This document shows, piece after piece, positions 18,087 to 26,928 of a stretch of DNA of 62,025 nt (the stretch's first letter is position 1; every line of letters begins with the position of its first letter). The notes under the pieces are model-generated. The model was not told where the DNA came from, did no database searches, and worked only from the letters and a program-made list of their open reading frames with translations. The translations under genes were made by a program, and so were the position numbers. The DNA comes from Nostoc sp. FACHB-280 (GTDB lineage: Bacteria; Cyanobacteriota; Cyanobacteriia; Cyanobacteriales; Nostocaceae), in NCBI RefSeq assembly GCF_014697615.1, contig NZ_JACJSD010000045.1:1-62025 (forward strand), in the 5' to 3' direction.

Positions 18087-18665
18087 ATGCAGCGATCGCA
18101 CCTTGCTAAAACCGCTATGATAGTTTTCCTTTCCCTTGGTAGTTTAGGGATTGTCGGCGGCAGTTTTTTAATCCGAAGAGCCTTCAGTAGTACTACTGAA
18201 TCAGGCATTGTCACTAATGCAGACCGTTACAGTGAAATCCGTAATCAATTATGGGCAAGTCCCGCCGAAATTCAGCATTTTCCCCGCACAATTTCCGCCG
18301 ATGCCCAAGATGTGCGAATTGCCTATTCTCCAGGGGTTGCCCAAGCTAGTACTTTTTTCCAAGTGCGCGAAAAACAATCCCCCGCCCAAATTCAACAATT
18401 ATTAGCAAAATACAGAAAACTAGCCAAGCATAAGTACTTAGGTGGCGATACCAATGTCCACTCTAACCTCCCTAATGGGGTTCCCACTACCTTTTTTTAT
18501 ACTGGTGATGCTGAGAGAGAATCTTTTCCGCCTTCTTACGAAATTTTAGTGTTGAATGCGAAAGATAAAGGTACTGTAGGATTTAAGTGGAATCACGGTG
18601 ATAGTTACGGCGTAGCTATTGATAGTACAGCCTCAGAAATTGTTTATTGGGCTGAAAAATGGTAA
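18087..18665 (+). CDS. Hypothetical membrane-anchored protein (192 aa)
   Basis: I do not recognise the family. Residues 9-30 form one hydrophobic N-terminal segment (signal anchor). The rest looks like a folded extracytoplasmic domain with a conserved-looking middle (REKQSPAQIQQLLAKYRKLAKHKYLGG) and a Gly/aromatic end (GFKWNHGDSYGVAID). It ends 6 bp before the SLOG-family gene, so the two are probably co-transcribed. Confidence 0.75.
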   Translation: MQRSHLAKTAMIVFLSLGSLGIVGGSFLIRRAFSSTTESGIVTNADRYSEIRNQLWASPAEIQHFPRTISADAQDVRIAYSPGVAQASTFFQVREKQSPAQIQQLLAKYRKLAKHKYLGGDTNVHSNLPNGVPTTFFYTGDAERESFPPSYEILVLNAKDKGTVGFKWNHGDSYGVAIDSTASEIVYWAEKW

Positions 18666-18671
18666 GGCTGA

Positions 18672-19166
18672 ATGCGGAAAATTATCATTGGGGTAATGGG
18701 GCCAGGAGAGACGGCGACAACAGATGATTTACACAATGCCTATGAATTAGGTCAACTCATTGCCCAACAAGGATGGATTTTGTTGACTGGTGGACGAAAC
18801 GTTGGCGTGATGGAAGCCGCAAATCAGGGTGCAAAGTCCGCTAACGGGTTAACTCTAGGGATTCTTCCTGGTAGTCAACCAGATGGCATTTCGGCTGCGG
18901 TAGATATTGCAATTTTCACAGACATGGGAAATGCACGGAATAATATCAACGTTCTTTCTAGTCATGTGGTGATTGCTTGCGGTATGGGTGTAGGAACTGC
19001 TTCCGAAATTGCCTTAGCGTTAAAAGCACATAAGCCAGTGATTTTATTAATTGACGACACAGATAGCAGAAATTTCTTTCAGAAATTATCTGGGGATAAT
19101 GTTTATCTGGCGGATTCTGCTTTAGATGCGATCGCCACTGCTTTGAAAGTGCTGAGTGCTGAGTAA
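18672..19166 (+). CDS. TIGR00725/SLOG-family nucleotide-binding protein
   Basis: The 164-residue Rossmann-like protein has GVMGPGE near the N-terminus, LLTGGRNVGVMEAANQGAK (the GG-x-GVM-E loop of the lysine-decarboxylase-like/LOG superfamily) and GMGVGTASEIALAL. It belongs to the group often annotated as molybdenum-cofactor carrier-like; its ligand is not proved. The last codons (VLSAE-stop) are formed by two gtgctga heptamers. Confidence 0.8.
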   Translation: MRKIIIGVMGPGETATTDDLHNAYELGQLIAQQGWILLTGGRNVGVMEAANQGAKSANGLTLGILPGSQPDGISAAVDIAIFTDMGNARNNINVLSSHVVIACGMGVGTASEIALALKAHKPVILLIDDTDSRNFFQKLSGDNVYLADSALDAIATALKVLSAE

Positions 19167-19323
19167 AAATACCAGTCCGACTGTCATACTTGGCTATAGA
19201 ATATAGCGGTAGTCAGAGATGTTAGGACAATTTGAAAGCTTAAATGCCAGGAATAGTAAGACTTTTCCTCCTACCTTCTGCCTAGCCTGACGGCAACGCT
19301 TCCGCGAACGTCCTCCTGCCTTC

Positions 19324-20346
19324 TTATGAAGACATAACCTTCAGATGAGAGAAATCAGCATATTCCGAACTCACAACTTTGTTTCGTCCTAAAGCTTTGG
19401 CATTTAATAAGCATTGGTCAGCACGATGAAGCAAGCTATAACCTTTATCATCATCATCTACTTGCAAACTAGCAACACCCAAGCTAATTGTGATCGGAAT
19501 CGTTAATTCCTTGCTAATGGCAAATGGTTGTTCTGCAATGATGCGATTTAAGCGTTCGGCGACGATGACGGCTTCTTCGCCAGTGGTGTTAGTCAGCACA
19601 ATTACAAATTCCTCGCCACCGTAACGGAATGGTGTATCTTTAGAGCGGAGGTTGTGCCGTAGGCGAGAGGCTAATAACTGTAAAAGGCGATCGCCCACTA
19701 AATGCCCGTAAGTATCGTTAACTTTTTTAAAATAGTCGATATCTAGAATAATCAAACTCAAAGGATTACTTTGAGTCCGGGCTTTTTTGACTTGTCGAGG
19801 TAAATCCCATTCCATCGCCCGACGATTACTAATTTCTGTGAGTGAATCTGCTAGTGCGATCGCAGATAATAAATCATTTGTCCGCATCAGTTCACGGTAT
19901 TTTTGGGCTTTCCGTAAACCAACAGTTATTTGAGCTAGTATTACCTGATGATGGGCAGCTAGACTGGCTGGATTCTGAGCAATTATTTCATCGGTTAGCT
20001 GCCAAATATAAGCATCTGCACCTTGTCTAAGTGCAGTAGCAGTCATTTCCCATTCCCAACACAAATCCTGCTCACTTTTGGCATTCAACTGATAGGAACG
20101 ATCCTCGAAAAGAATACAATACAACCAAGATAGCTGGGTTTGGTTTTTTAACCAACCACATAGTTCTATACTTTTATCTAAACTTGCTTGTATAAGTATG
20201 ACATCAGGCGGATCATTTTCTAGTTGAGAAACTGCCTGACTAAAATCAGTCATCACTTCTAGACTAAAAGCGGTTGCATCCAGGATCTGATCGGGAAGTT
20301 TAGTGACAAATTTCTCACTTCCAATGACCAGAATTGAAATATTCAT
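19324..20346 (-). CDS. Diguanylate cyclase with degenerate receiver-like N-terminus
   Basis: Residues 1-125 resemble a receiver fold, but the usual phospho-Asp position reads ILIQAS with no Asp, so phosphorylation is unlikely. The GGDEF domain (about 165-330) is intact: LTEISNRRAMEWDL, DIDYFKKVNDTYGH and the active-site loop GGEEF. RSKD exactly five residues before GGEEF is a product-inhibition I-site. The protein should make c-di-GMP under feedback control. No membrane segment is seen. Confidence 0.88.
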   Translation of the reverse strand: MNISILVIGSEKFVTKLPDQILDATAFSLEVMTDFSQAVSQLENDPPDVILIQASLDKSIELCGWLKNQTQLSWLYCILFEDRSYQLNAKSEQDLCWEWEMTATALRQGADAYIWQLTDEIIAQNPASLAAHHQVILAQITVGLRKAQKYRELMRTNDLLSAIALADSLTEISNRRAMEWDLPRQVKKARTQSNPLSLIILDIDYFKKVNDTYGHLVGDRLLQLLASRLRHNLRSKDTPFRYGGEEFVIVLTNTTGEEAVIVAERLNRIIAEQPFAISKELTIPITISLGVASLQVDDDDKGYSLLHRADQCLLNAKALGRNKVVSSEYADFSHLKVMSS

Positions 20347-20725
20347 TTTTTTATATCTGCCTTATTTCGAGCTAGAAATTCCTACTAATTTTTACAATAG
20401 AGAAACTATCCGTATTTTTATTATCGATATATTTCCCTATGCTTGATAGTCATAACCTTAAATTAACCATATCCTGGCAATTTTAATATCATCTTAATAC
20501 ATGACCCTGAATAGAACTACTGAACCTTACAGTTATGATAATTACTTTCCGTCTTTATCCTTTTTTTTTAAAACAGTGTAAATACGGAACTTCTATTTGT
20601 TGTTAATAGAATTACTGTAGTTTCCAGGTGTTACTTGCTTTCAAGTATGAACACAATAAAAGAGCAAATTTTATGTTCGAGATTGCTCGATTTTATTTAG
20701 GTAATTTAAATTTTTAAAAAAATAT

Positions 20726-20852
20726 AAAATTTGGCTTTCATCCGTAAAAACCGAGATGCTATATAAATAGGAACAATGCTATGTAGTTTCATCTCCGTAA
20801 GGATTACTGCCTAAGCAAAGCCAATTTTTCAAAGATTTTAACTGGGCTTTTT
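20726..20852 (+). ncRNA. Candidate orphan structured RNA with competing terminator
   Basis: The closing stem is ttggcttt (20731-20738) with aaagccaa (20817-20824), extended by four A-U pairs. Inside is a long hairpin, gagatg-ctatata (20753-20765) with tatgtag-ttt-catctc (20780-20795), with a 3-nt bulge and one G-U pair that supports the plus strand. The aaagcc strand can instead pair with ggcttttt (20845-20852), making an intrinsic terminator. This is riboswitch-like logic. A tataaa at 20723-20728 overlaps the 5' arm, so the promoter is unclear. No named family was recognised. Confidence 0.45.
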
Positions 20853-21077
20853 AAATATGTCTTTTCTTTTGAATAAGTGAATTTACGAGAGATAGAATCC
20901 TGACCACAGACAACAAGTGAGCTAGGTAAACAATCTAGTTCTCAAATATAGACCTGGAACATATTGTGATACTTAATTTTGTAGGAGCTAAAGGTTATTT
21001 GCTCCTATAAATCTTGAATTGTGCTGTAGATTTAGCACCAACTAATCTAAAATTTCTGTAAACCCTTTATGAAGAAA

Positions 21078-21278
21078 TCAATAACCTTCAATGTCGTAAC
21101 CAGAAGCAACAATCACCTGTTTAATTGACTCTTCTGAAGCAGCAGATTCTACGGTAACAGTTTTATCTTGTACATTCACATCTACCAGCGCATCAGGTTC
21201 CATTACATGGATAGATTCAGTAATTTTGTCAGCACATCCTGCACAAGTAATGTTGGGAACTTTTAGTTTTAGTGCCAT
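21078..21278 (-). CDS. Second HMA-domain metallochaperone
   Basis: This 66-residue single HMA domain has metal loop ITCAGCAD (CxxC). It is clearly a paralogue of the protein at 2239-2433 but here stands alone, with a 0.7-kb gap downstream. Cu(I) is the usual ligand. The acidic tail (EPDALVDVNVQD) may tune partner choice, which is inference. Confidence 0.85.
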   Translation of the reverse strand: MALKLKVPNITCAGCADKITESIHVMEPDALVDVNVQDKTVTVESAASEESIKQVIVASGYDIEGY

Positions 21279-21599
21279 TATTTGCCTCTTTTGAGAAAGT
21301 TTAATATTTCTTTTATAAATAAAATTTTATTTCTGCATTGGGATCGCATACATCTAGCTAAGGTGGGGTAGTAAGATTACGTATATAGGCATAGGCGATC
21401 GCTGGTAAGATGTACCTCTCAGTAAAAGTTACTAGCAGCAACCAAAGACAAAATGCAAAAATAAGGCTAGAGGTTAGGGGCTAGAATGATGTTTATAATT
21501 TCTATTTGCATCAGTGTCTAGCTCGAAAGTACTGATTTATTTCTCAAACAACTAGTTCTTAGTCCCCAGTCCCTAATCATTCTTTTTTGTTTTCTATCC
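21279..21599. other. Divergent intergenic region HMA / alaS
   Basis: 321 bp with no gene. It carries ggctagaggttaggggctag and a facing ctagttcttagtccccagtccctaa, which are loose repeats of the tag/cta heptamer kind. A HIP1 site is at about 21397. Confidence 0.5.
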
Positions 21600-24242
21600 A
21601 TGTCTTCTAATCCCCAGTACCGCAGCGGTAACGAAATTCGCACCTTATTTCTTGACTTCTACGCCCAACGGGAACACCAAATTCTGCCCAGTGCTTCCCT
21701 CGTACCAGAAGATCCAACCGTGCTGCTGACCATCGCGGGGATGTTACCATTTAAGCCGATATTCCTGGGACAGCGCACACCCGAATTTAAAAGAGCAACC
21801 ACATCACAAAAGTGTATTCGTACCAACGATATCGAAAACGTCGGACGCACCAAACGCCATCACACGTTTTTTGAGATGTTGGGTAACTTCAGCTTTGGTG
21901 ATTATTTTAAAGAACAAGCGATCGCTTGGGGTTGGGAAATTTCTACACAAGTTTTTGGCTTCTCTCCCCAAAACCTCGTCGTCAGCGTCTTTGAAGAAGA
22001 TGACGAAGCATATAATATCTGGCGCGACAAAATTGGTGTAACCGAAGCCAGAATTAAACGGATGGGTGCAGATGATAACTTTTGGGCTTCTGGCCCCACT
22101 GGCCCTTGCGGCCCTTGTTCGGAAATTTATTATGATTTTCACCCAGAACGCGGCGAAGATAATATTGATTTAGAAGATGACACGCGGTTTATCGAGTTTT
22201 ATAACTTGGTATTCATGCAATACAACCGGGATGCAGCAGGGAATTTAACACCTCTGCAAAATAAAAACATTGATACTGGTATGGGTTTGGAGAGAATGGC
22301 GCAAATTCTCCAAAAAGTGCCGAATAATTATGAAACAGATTTAATTTTCCCGATTATTAAAACCGCCGCCCAAATTGCTGGCATTGATTATCATACAAGC
22401 GATGAGAAAATCAAAGTCTCTTTAAAAGTTATTGGGGATCATGTCCGTGCAGTAGTTCACATGATTGCTGATGAAATTCGCGCCTCTAATGTGGGAAGGG
22501 GTTACGTGTTGCGGCGGTTAATTCGGCGGGTGGTGCGTCACGGCAGATTACTTGGCATTTCTGGGAATTTTATCACCCAAGTGGCGGAAACTGCGATCGC
22601 CCTGGCTGAATCAGCTTACCCAAGTGTCCGCCAACGGGAAGCAGCTATCAAAGCAGAACTCGAACGGGAAGAAACCAATTTCCTCAAAACTCTCGATAGA
22701 GGCGAAAAGCTTCTCGAAGATATTATCCAAGAACTCAAACAGCAAGGGCAAACAGAAATTAGTGGGAAAAATGCTTTTAAACTCTACGATACCTACGGCT
22801 TTCCTCTAGAACTAACTCAAGAAATCGCTGAAGAAAACAACCTCAGTGTTGATGTTGAGGGATTCGAGGCGGAAATGGAGATTCAAAAGGGACGTGGTAG
22901 AGATGCCCACGAAACCATTGATTTAACTGTACAAGGTTCCCTGGACAAACTTGCAGAACATATCCACGCCACGGAATTTATAGGTTATACCCAAGCTGCG
23001 GCGACGGCGAAAGTGGAAGTATTGCTAGTCAATGGTGTCACTGAAGAAGCTGCTGAAGCCGGAACAGAGGTGCAAATCCTCCTCAACCAAACCCCATTTT
23101 ATGCGGAATCTGGGGGACAAATAGGCGATCGCGGTTATATCTCTGGCGATGGTATTGTGGTGCGCGTGGAAGATGTGAAGAAAGAATCTGATTTCTTTGT
23201 CCACTTTGGACGCATTGAACGCGGAACACTGCGGGTTGGCGATACAGTTACCGCCCAAATTGATTCTGCTTGTCGTCGTCGCGCCCAAGCCAACCACACC
23301 GCAACCCACTTATTGCAAGCGGCGTTAAAGAAAATCGTGGATGAGGGAATCTCTCAAGCTGGTTCACTCGTTTCCTTCGACAGATTGCGCTTTGACTTCA
23401 ACTGTCCCCGCGCTTTAACAACCGAGGAAGTCCAGCAAGTTGAAGAACAGGTAAACACTTGGATTTCCGAAGCCCACTCCGCCAAAATTGAAGTATTACC
23501 CTTAGCCGAAGCCAAAGCTAGAGGTGCTGTGGCAATGTTTGGGGAAAAATACGGAGATGAAGTCCGCGTCATTGATTTCCCTAGTGTGTCTATGGAATTG
23601 TGCGGAGGTACGCACGTAAGTAATACTGCGGAGATTGGCGTATTTAAGATTATCTCTGAGGCGGGTGTAGCTTCTGGAGTACGGCGGATTGAAGCAGTTT
23701 CTGGCCCGGCGATTTTAGATTACTTAAATGTACGGGAGAAAGTAGTCAAAGATTTAAGCGATCGCTTTAAAGTTAAACCCGAAGAATTACCAGACAGAAT
23801 CACAACACTACAAACCGAACTGCGAAACGCTGAAAAGCAATTAGAAACGCTGAAGGGACAACTAGCGATCGCTAAATCAGACAGCTTGCTAGACACAGCC
23901 CAAACCGTAGGCGACCATAAAATTATTGTTGCCCAACTCGAAGGCGTTGACCCAGAATCTTTAAAAACTGCGGCGGAACGCTTACTACAAAAAATCGGTA
24001 ACGGTGCAGTCGTACTCGGTTCCGTTCCCGAAGCTGGTAAAGTCAGCATAGTTGCAGCCTTCAGTCCAGAGGTGAACAAGAAAGGTTTGCAAGCTGGAAA
24101 ATTTGTCGGTGCGATCGCTAAAATCTGCGGCGGCGGCGGCGGCGGTAGACCAAACCTCGCCCAAGCCGGCGGCCGTGATGATAGTAAATTACCACAGGCT
24201 TTGGAACAAGCGCAGAGTGAGTTAAAGTCTTCCTTGGATTAA
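21600..24242 (+). CDS. alaS: Alanyl-tRNA synthetase
   Basis: The 880-residue class II synthetase is full length. The aminoacylation core lies in residues 1-260 ([41 protein letters not shown]). The editing domain has [12 protein letters not shown] plus [13 protein letters not shown] zinc ligands (about 565-680). The C-terminal C-Ala domain ends in a glycine-rich [15 protein letters not shown] segment. It charges tRNA-Ala and clears mischarged Ser/Gly. Confidence 0.97.
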   Translation: MSSNPQYRSGNEIRTLFLDFYAQREHQILPSASLVPEDPTVLLTIAGMLPFKPIFLGQRTPEFKRATTSQKCIRTNDIENVGRTKRHHTFFEMLGNFSFGDYFKEQAIAWGWEISTQVFGFSPQNLVVSVFEEDDEAYNIWRDKIGVTEARIKRMGADDNFWASGPTGPCGPCSEIYYDFHPERGEDNIDLEDDTRFIEFYNLVFMQYNRDAAGNLTPLQNKNIDTGMGLERMAQILQKVPNNYETDLIFPIIKTAAQIAGIDYHTSDEKIKVSLKVIGDHVRAVVHMIADEIRASNVGRGYVLRRLIRRVVRHGRLLGISGNFITQVAETAIALAESAYPSVRQREAAIKAELEREETNFLKTLDRGEKLLEDIIQELKQQGQTEISGKNAFKLYDTYGFPLELTQEIAEENNLSVDVEGFEAEMEIQKGRGRDAHETIDLTVQGSLDKLAEHIHATEFIGYTQAAATAKVEVLLVNGVTEEAAEAGTEVQILLNQTPFYAESGGQIGDRGYISGDGIVVRVEDVKKESDFFVHFGRIERGTLRVGDTVTAQIDSACRRRAQANHTATHLLQAALKKIVDEGISQAGSLVSFDRLRFDFNCPRALTTEEVQQVEEQVNTWISEAHSAKIEVLPLAEAKARGAVAMFGEKYGDEVRVIDFPSVSMELCGGTHVSNTAEIGVFKIISEAGVASGVRRIEAVSGPAILDYLNVREKVVKDLSDRFKVKPEELPDRITTLQTELRNAEKQLETLKGQLAIAKSDSLLDTAQTVGDHKIIVAQLEGVDPESLKTAAERLLQKIGNGAVVLGSVPEAGKVSIVAAFSPEVNKKGLQAGKFVGAIAKICGGGGGGRPNLAQAGGRDDSKLPQALEQAQSELKSSLD

Positions 24243-24266
24243 CAATTTTTTAGAATCAAATTGTAG

Positions 24267-24294
24267 GATGGGTTACGGCTTCGCCTAACCCATC
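24267..24294. repeat. Hairpin repeat after alaS
   Basis: gatgggtta...taacccatc is a near-perfect stem with ttc loop (cggcttcgcc core), 25 bp past the alaS stop. Dispersed repeat units of this look are common in Nostocales and may also act as a transcript end. There is no T-run. Confidence 0.6.
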
Positions 24295-24328
24295 ACTTAT
24301 TTTGACTACTCTAAACAGATAACGAAGA

Positions 24329-24360
24329 AACGAACCGCAAAGGGCGCAAAGGACACAAAG
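24329..24360 (+). repeat. 32-bp dispersed repeat, copy 1
   Basis: A sequence starting aacgaaccgcaaagggcgca is identical over 32 bp to 30609-30640. A diverged copy (cgcgcaaagacgcaaaggcg) begins at 24666, inside the PIN toxin remnant, so the antitoxin gene is bracketed by this family. Confidence 0.85.
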
Positions 24361-24392
24361 GAATAAGATTTTCAGAGGGTTCTTTTTTAAAG

Positions 24393-24632
24393 ATGCAAAA
24401 AGTTTCAATTGATGAATTCCAACAATATCCCCTAAAATACCTCAATCAAGTTGAGGCAGGTGAAAGTTTTATTATTATTCAGGCAGATAAAGAAATTGCT
24501 GAACTCAAACCTATTCAAAGTCATAACAAGCAGCTACGACCATTTGGTTTGTGTGCAGGAGAGTTTACTGTACCTAATGATTTTGATACGCTTCTGGCTG
24601 AAGATATATTAAACGCATTTGATGGTAGATGA
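24393..24632 (+). CDS. Phd/YefM-type antitoxin
   Basis: The 79 residues have a Phd-like DNA-binding N-terminal half (IDEFQQYPLKYLNQVEAGESFIII) and a toxin-binding tail (RPFGLCAGEFTVPNDFDTLLAEDILNAFDG) typical of antitoxins paired with PIN-domain toxins. Its TGA overlaps by four bases (ATGA) the start of a PIN gene that is cut off after eight matching codons. It probably now lacks a working cognate toxin here. Confidence 0.82.
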   Translation: MQKVSIDEFQQYPLKYLNQVEAGESFIIIQADKEIAELKPIQSHNKQLRPFGLCAGEFTVPNDFDTLLAEDILNAFDGR

Positions 24633-24745
24633 AAACTCTTCTAGATACCCATCATTTTTTTGTTTCGCGCAAAGACGCAAAGGCGCAAAAAAAGCAGAAC
24701 TACTTTCTCAAGAAGTCTATTGTTTCACTTCCTACCGATAATTAA
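24629..24745 (+). pseudogene. Remnant of a PIN-domain (VapC-type) toxin gene
   Basis: The frame starts MKTLLDTH, the canonical PIN N-terminus with its first catalytic Asp. It then changes to HFFVSRKDAKAQKK, the translation of the cgcaaagacgcaaaggcgc repeat, and stops at codon 39. An intact toxin has about 130 residues. The acidic residues needed later for nuclease activity are gone, so it cannot be active. Confidence 0.75.
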
Positions 24746-24801
24746 GTTTCAAGCGTCTAGTTGCTCTTCTTATTAAAAAATAGGGCTGTTTAGCTCTTCA
24801 A

Positions 24802-25206
24802 TTACGTACTTTCAACAACAATCAAATTTTTCTCCCATAAAGTCATAACCACGTCCATTTGACCGTTTTGCGCTTTATTCCAATTTTCTTTTAATTCTGA
24901 CATTACCAGCTCCCAGAGTTTGGTCTTACCCTGCCGAGCTAAGTTATGGTTAGCCACTAAAAGTTCAACTGCTTTGACGGCGTAATTTCCATTCTTACTA
25001 TCAATCAATTTGACTGTGTTAGGTGAGACACCAACTACCAAGCCGGCTGCACAAAGCCCAAGGAATGCTATACGAGGACAATCCTTATCTCGTGAAGGCT
25101 CTGAGATATATGTTTCCGCAGATTCATACCATGCTTGTTCGGCAGATTTGTACCCACTTTTTAGAAGTTTGGTAGCCTCAATCGCATTTATTCCAAACTG
25201 TCCCAT
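24802..25206 (-). CDS. Hypothetical protein (134 aa)
   Basis: I recognise no named family with confidence. The protein is mixed alpha, soluble, without signal peptide. A conserved-looking core (CPRIAFLGLCAAGLVVGV) and an orderly end (NGQMDVVMTLWEKNLIV) suggest a folded protein. It lies between two decayed toxin-antitoxin relics and might be cargo of the same variable spot. Confidence 0.65.
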   Translation of the reverse strand: MGQFGINAIEATKLLKSGYKSAEQAWYESAETYISEPSRDKDCPRIAFLGLCAAGLVVGVSPNTVKLIDSKNGNYAVKAVELLVANHNLARQGKTKLWELVMSELKENWNKAQNGQMDVVMTLWEKNLIVVEST

Positions 25207-25310
25207 ACGAATATCTTTAATATTTAAAAATTTTACTTATTATACATTATGTCCACGTATAAATATGTATTTTTAGCGCCACAATTTGTAAGGTAGTGAT
25301 AGTTTTACTG

Positions 25311-25505
25311 TCAAGACTCAAGGTTGAAAACGAAGGGGTTGGGGCGCATTTGGACATCAGCAGCATGACGAATTTCTCGCAGGGCTTTGTAGTCGAAGTC
25401 TGGAGCAAACTGAATTTGTCCAGCAAGGTCGAGTAGGTTCTTTTTGTGGTGTGATTCACTGCGCGATCGCACGAGTTCTTGCACAGCAAAATTCACCAGT
25501 TCTTC
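25311..25505 (-). pseudogene. N-terminally truncated VapB-like antitoxin
   Basis: After an in-frame TGA at 25506-25508, the frame reads EELVNFAVQELVRSRSESHH, then KNLLDLAGQIQFAPDFDYKALRE, which resembles the second half of VapB antitoxins (helix, then toxin-binding tail). The ribbon-helix N-terminus normally before it is missing upstream. The only start codons are GTGs inside the helix. No VapC gene follows. An expressed 61-residue peptide from GTG 25496 is possible. Confidence 0.5.
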
Positions 25506-25587
25506 TCAGTAGATTTGTAAGATTGGTTAGCCACTATTTAGCTTTGTCGAGTATGTTTTGACTGTAGCCAATACTGACACCCAAAAC

Positions 25588-26043
25588 CTAACCTGTTTTC
25601 ATTGCCAGAATTTTCTGGGCGACAACTTCACTCACAGGCATAACTGATAACCGATTACCTGTTCTCACCACTGTTAATTCATCTGGGCTAAATTTCTCTT
25701 TCAGCGTTGACAGCAAAATAGGTTGGTCAAAAGTTTCGGCAAACTCTACCACAACTGTTTGCCAACGTGGTGATTCAGGAGTTGATTTCGGATCATAGTA
25801 TTTGCTATCTGGTTCAAATTGTGTCGGGTCAGCAATACCTGTTTTGGCTACACGCATTAACCCAGCAATACCAGGAAAAGCCGTATTAGAGTGATAGAAA
25901 AACACTAAATCCCCAACCAGCATTTGACGCATATAGTTGCGTGCTTGGTAATTCCGCACACCATCCCAGACTGTTTCGCCCTGCTGTTGAAGGTCTGCAA
26001 TGCTATAGACATCTGGTTCGGATTTCATCAGCCAATAATTCAT
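25588..26043 (-). CDS. EVE-domain protein
   Basis: MNYWLMKSEPDVYSIADL, WDGVRNYQARNYMRQM and DLVFFYHSNTAFPGIAGLMRV are EVE/PUA-like fold hallmarks. EVE domains bind modified nucleobases in DNA or RNA. I chose ATG 26043 because family members begin at MNYWLMKSEP. A further in-frame ATG at 26064 adds seven atypical residues. It is a single-domain protein with no restriction partner nearby, so a housekeeping role on RNA is more likely. Confidence 0.9.
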   Translation of the reverse strand: MNYWLMKSEPDVYSIADLQQQGETVWDGVRNYQARNYMRQMLVGDLVFFYHSNTAFPGIAGLMRVAKTGIADPTQFEPDSKYYDPKSTPESPRWQTVVVEFAETFDQPILLSTLKEKFSPDELTVVRTGNRLSVMPVSEVVAQKILAMKTG

Positions 26044-26273
26044 CGACAAGACAAGAATACACAAATTTTTTAGTATACCATTTCACATTATTCTGACTGA
26101 TGCAAGAGAAAGAAAAATCAAGATTTTAGCGAAAGGTGTAGGTGTTCAAAACCCTTACATCTTCACACCCTCATAGCATTACACCCATTCTTTATAAACA
26201 ACCTTTATGTGTAAGCTCTGAAGTTGTTTGTCAGAAAATCCTTATATTGAACACACAAGCTGGATGAGAAAGC

Positions 26274-26279
26274 TATAAT
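26274..26279 (+). promoter_or_regulatory. -10 box of the 6S RNA promoter
   Basis: tataat is a perfect -10 hexamer placed six bases before the predicted 5' end. A ttgaac lies upstream but with an over-long spacer, so the -35 is uncertain. Confidence 0.65.
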
Positions 26280-26284
26280 GAGTT

Positions 26285-26468
26285 AGTTGCACTGCGACGT
26301 TGGTGACTGCCATCAAGTTTTTTGATCTATGTCTTTAAAGAAAAGGGAACTAAATAGTTCTCGTGGCAGTAGACCGGGCTTGTACCCGGAAACTTTAAAC
26401 GAGCAACATCAGTACCCACCTGGTTTAACCAGGTCATAAACTTAGGTAAAACGGCGTTGCGGTGAACT
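26285..26468 (+). ncRNA. ssrS: 6S RNA
   Basis: This roughly 184-nt RNA copies open promoter DNA and binds RNA polymerase. The ends pair as agtt(g)cactgcgacg with cgttgcggtgaact, 14 pairs with one bulged G. An internal arm, accgggcttgtacccgg, and the terminal cacctggtttaaccaggt stem echo the arrangement of E. coli 6S RNA (the ctcggtcc...ccgag arm and the accttgaaccaaggg region). Size, layout and the consensus -10 all fit. Ends are predicted, not mapped. Confidence 0.8.
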
Positions 26469-26478
26469 TAAAATTTCA

Positions 26479-26509
26479 AGCTCCCAAATTTAATTAAAAT
26501 TTGGGGGCT
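26479..26509 (+). terminator. Terminator downstream of 6S RNA
   Basis: agctcccaaattt pairs with aaatttgggggct (13 bp, one G-U) and only a short T stretch follows. It is probably the transcript end or a processing guard. Confidence 0.65.
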
Positions 26510-26928
26510 TTAGTTATTGGTATGATAAAAAATATAAAAAATTATTATTGCTCCCTAATATTTTCGTTTCATTATGATAATAATCTTAAGAAGCAATTTA
26601 TAAAGTAAACCTTAAATTAAAAAGACATAATCATTTTAAAATAGTGCATGAATATAGCTCAATAAGCTTCAGTGAAGATACTCCCTGAGTTGAAAGTGCT
26701 GAGTAAACATACTAGTTACTTTTTCATGCTTTGCTATGACATAAGTTTCATCAGGACTGTCTAAAGCAACCCTCTTAAAAAGAGCATAAAAGATGGTTAT
26801 TAGACAGCTTTTTCAGGGGGATTAGGGAATATTAAGAAGATTAAAACGTTAACTGAAGCGTGTTGAAATATAGCTCTTGTGGTGTGAGAATCCTGTCTAT
26901 AAATAGGTGTTAACTCAGAATTGGGAGT
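26510..26928. other. Intergenic region, 6S RNA to ethylene-receptor-like kinase
   Basis: 419 AT-rich bp, no gene seen. aatttataaagtaaa near 26596 resembles the IS end at 61909 and may be a relic. Confidence 0.45.

Noticed and set aside
20726-20852. Assignment as a c-di-GMP (GEMM) riboswitch because a GGDEF gene is near
   Set aside because: The conserved GEMM core is not seen, and the G-U pair and terminator T-run favour the plus strand, pointing away from the GGDEF gene.
25247-25489. 80-codon minus-strand frame over the VapB relic
   Set aside because: It lies in a different frame from the VapB-like similarity and has no recognisable content.
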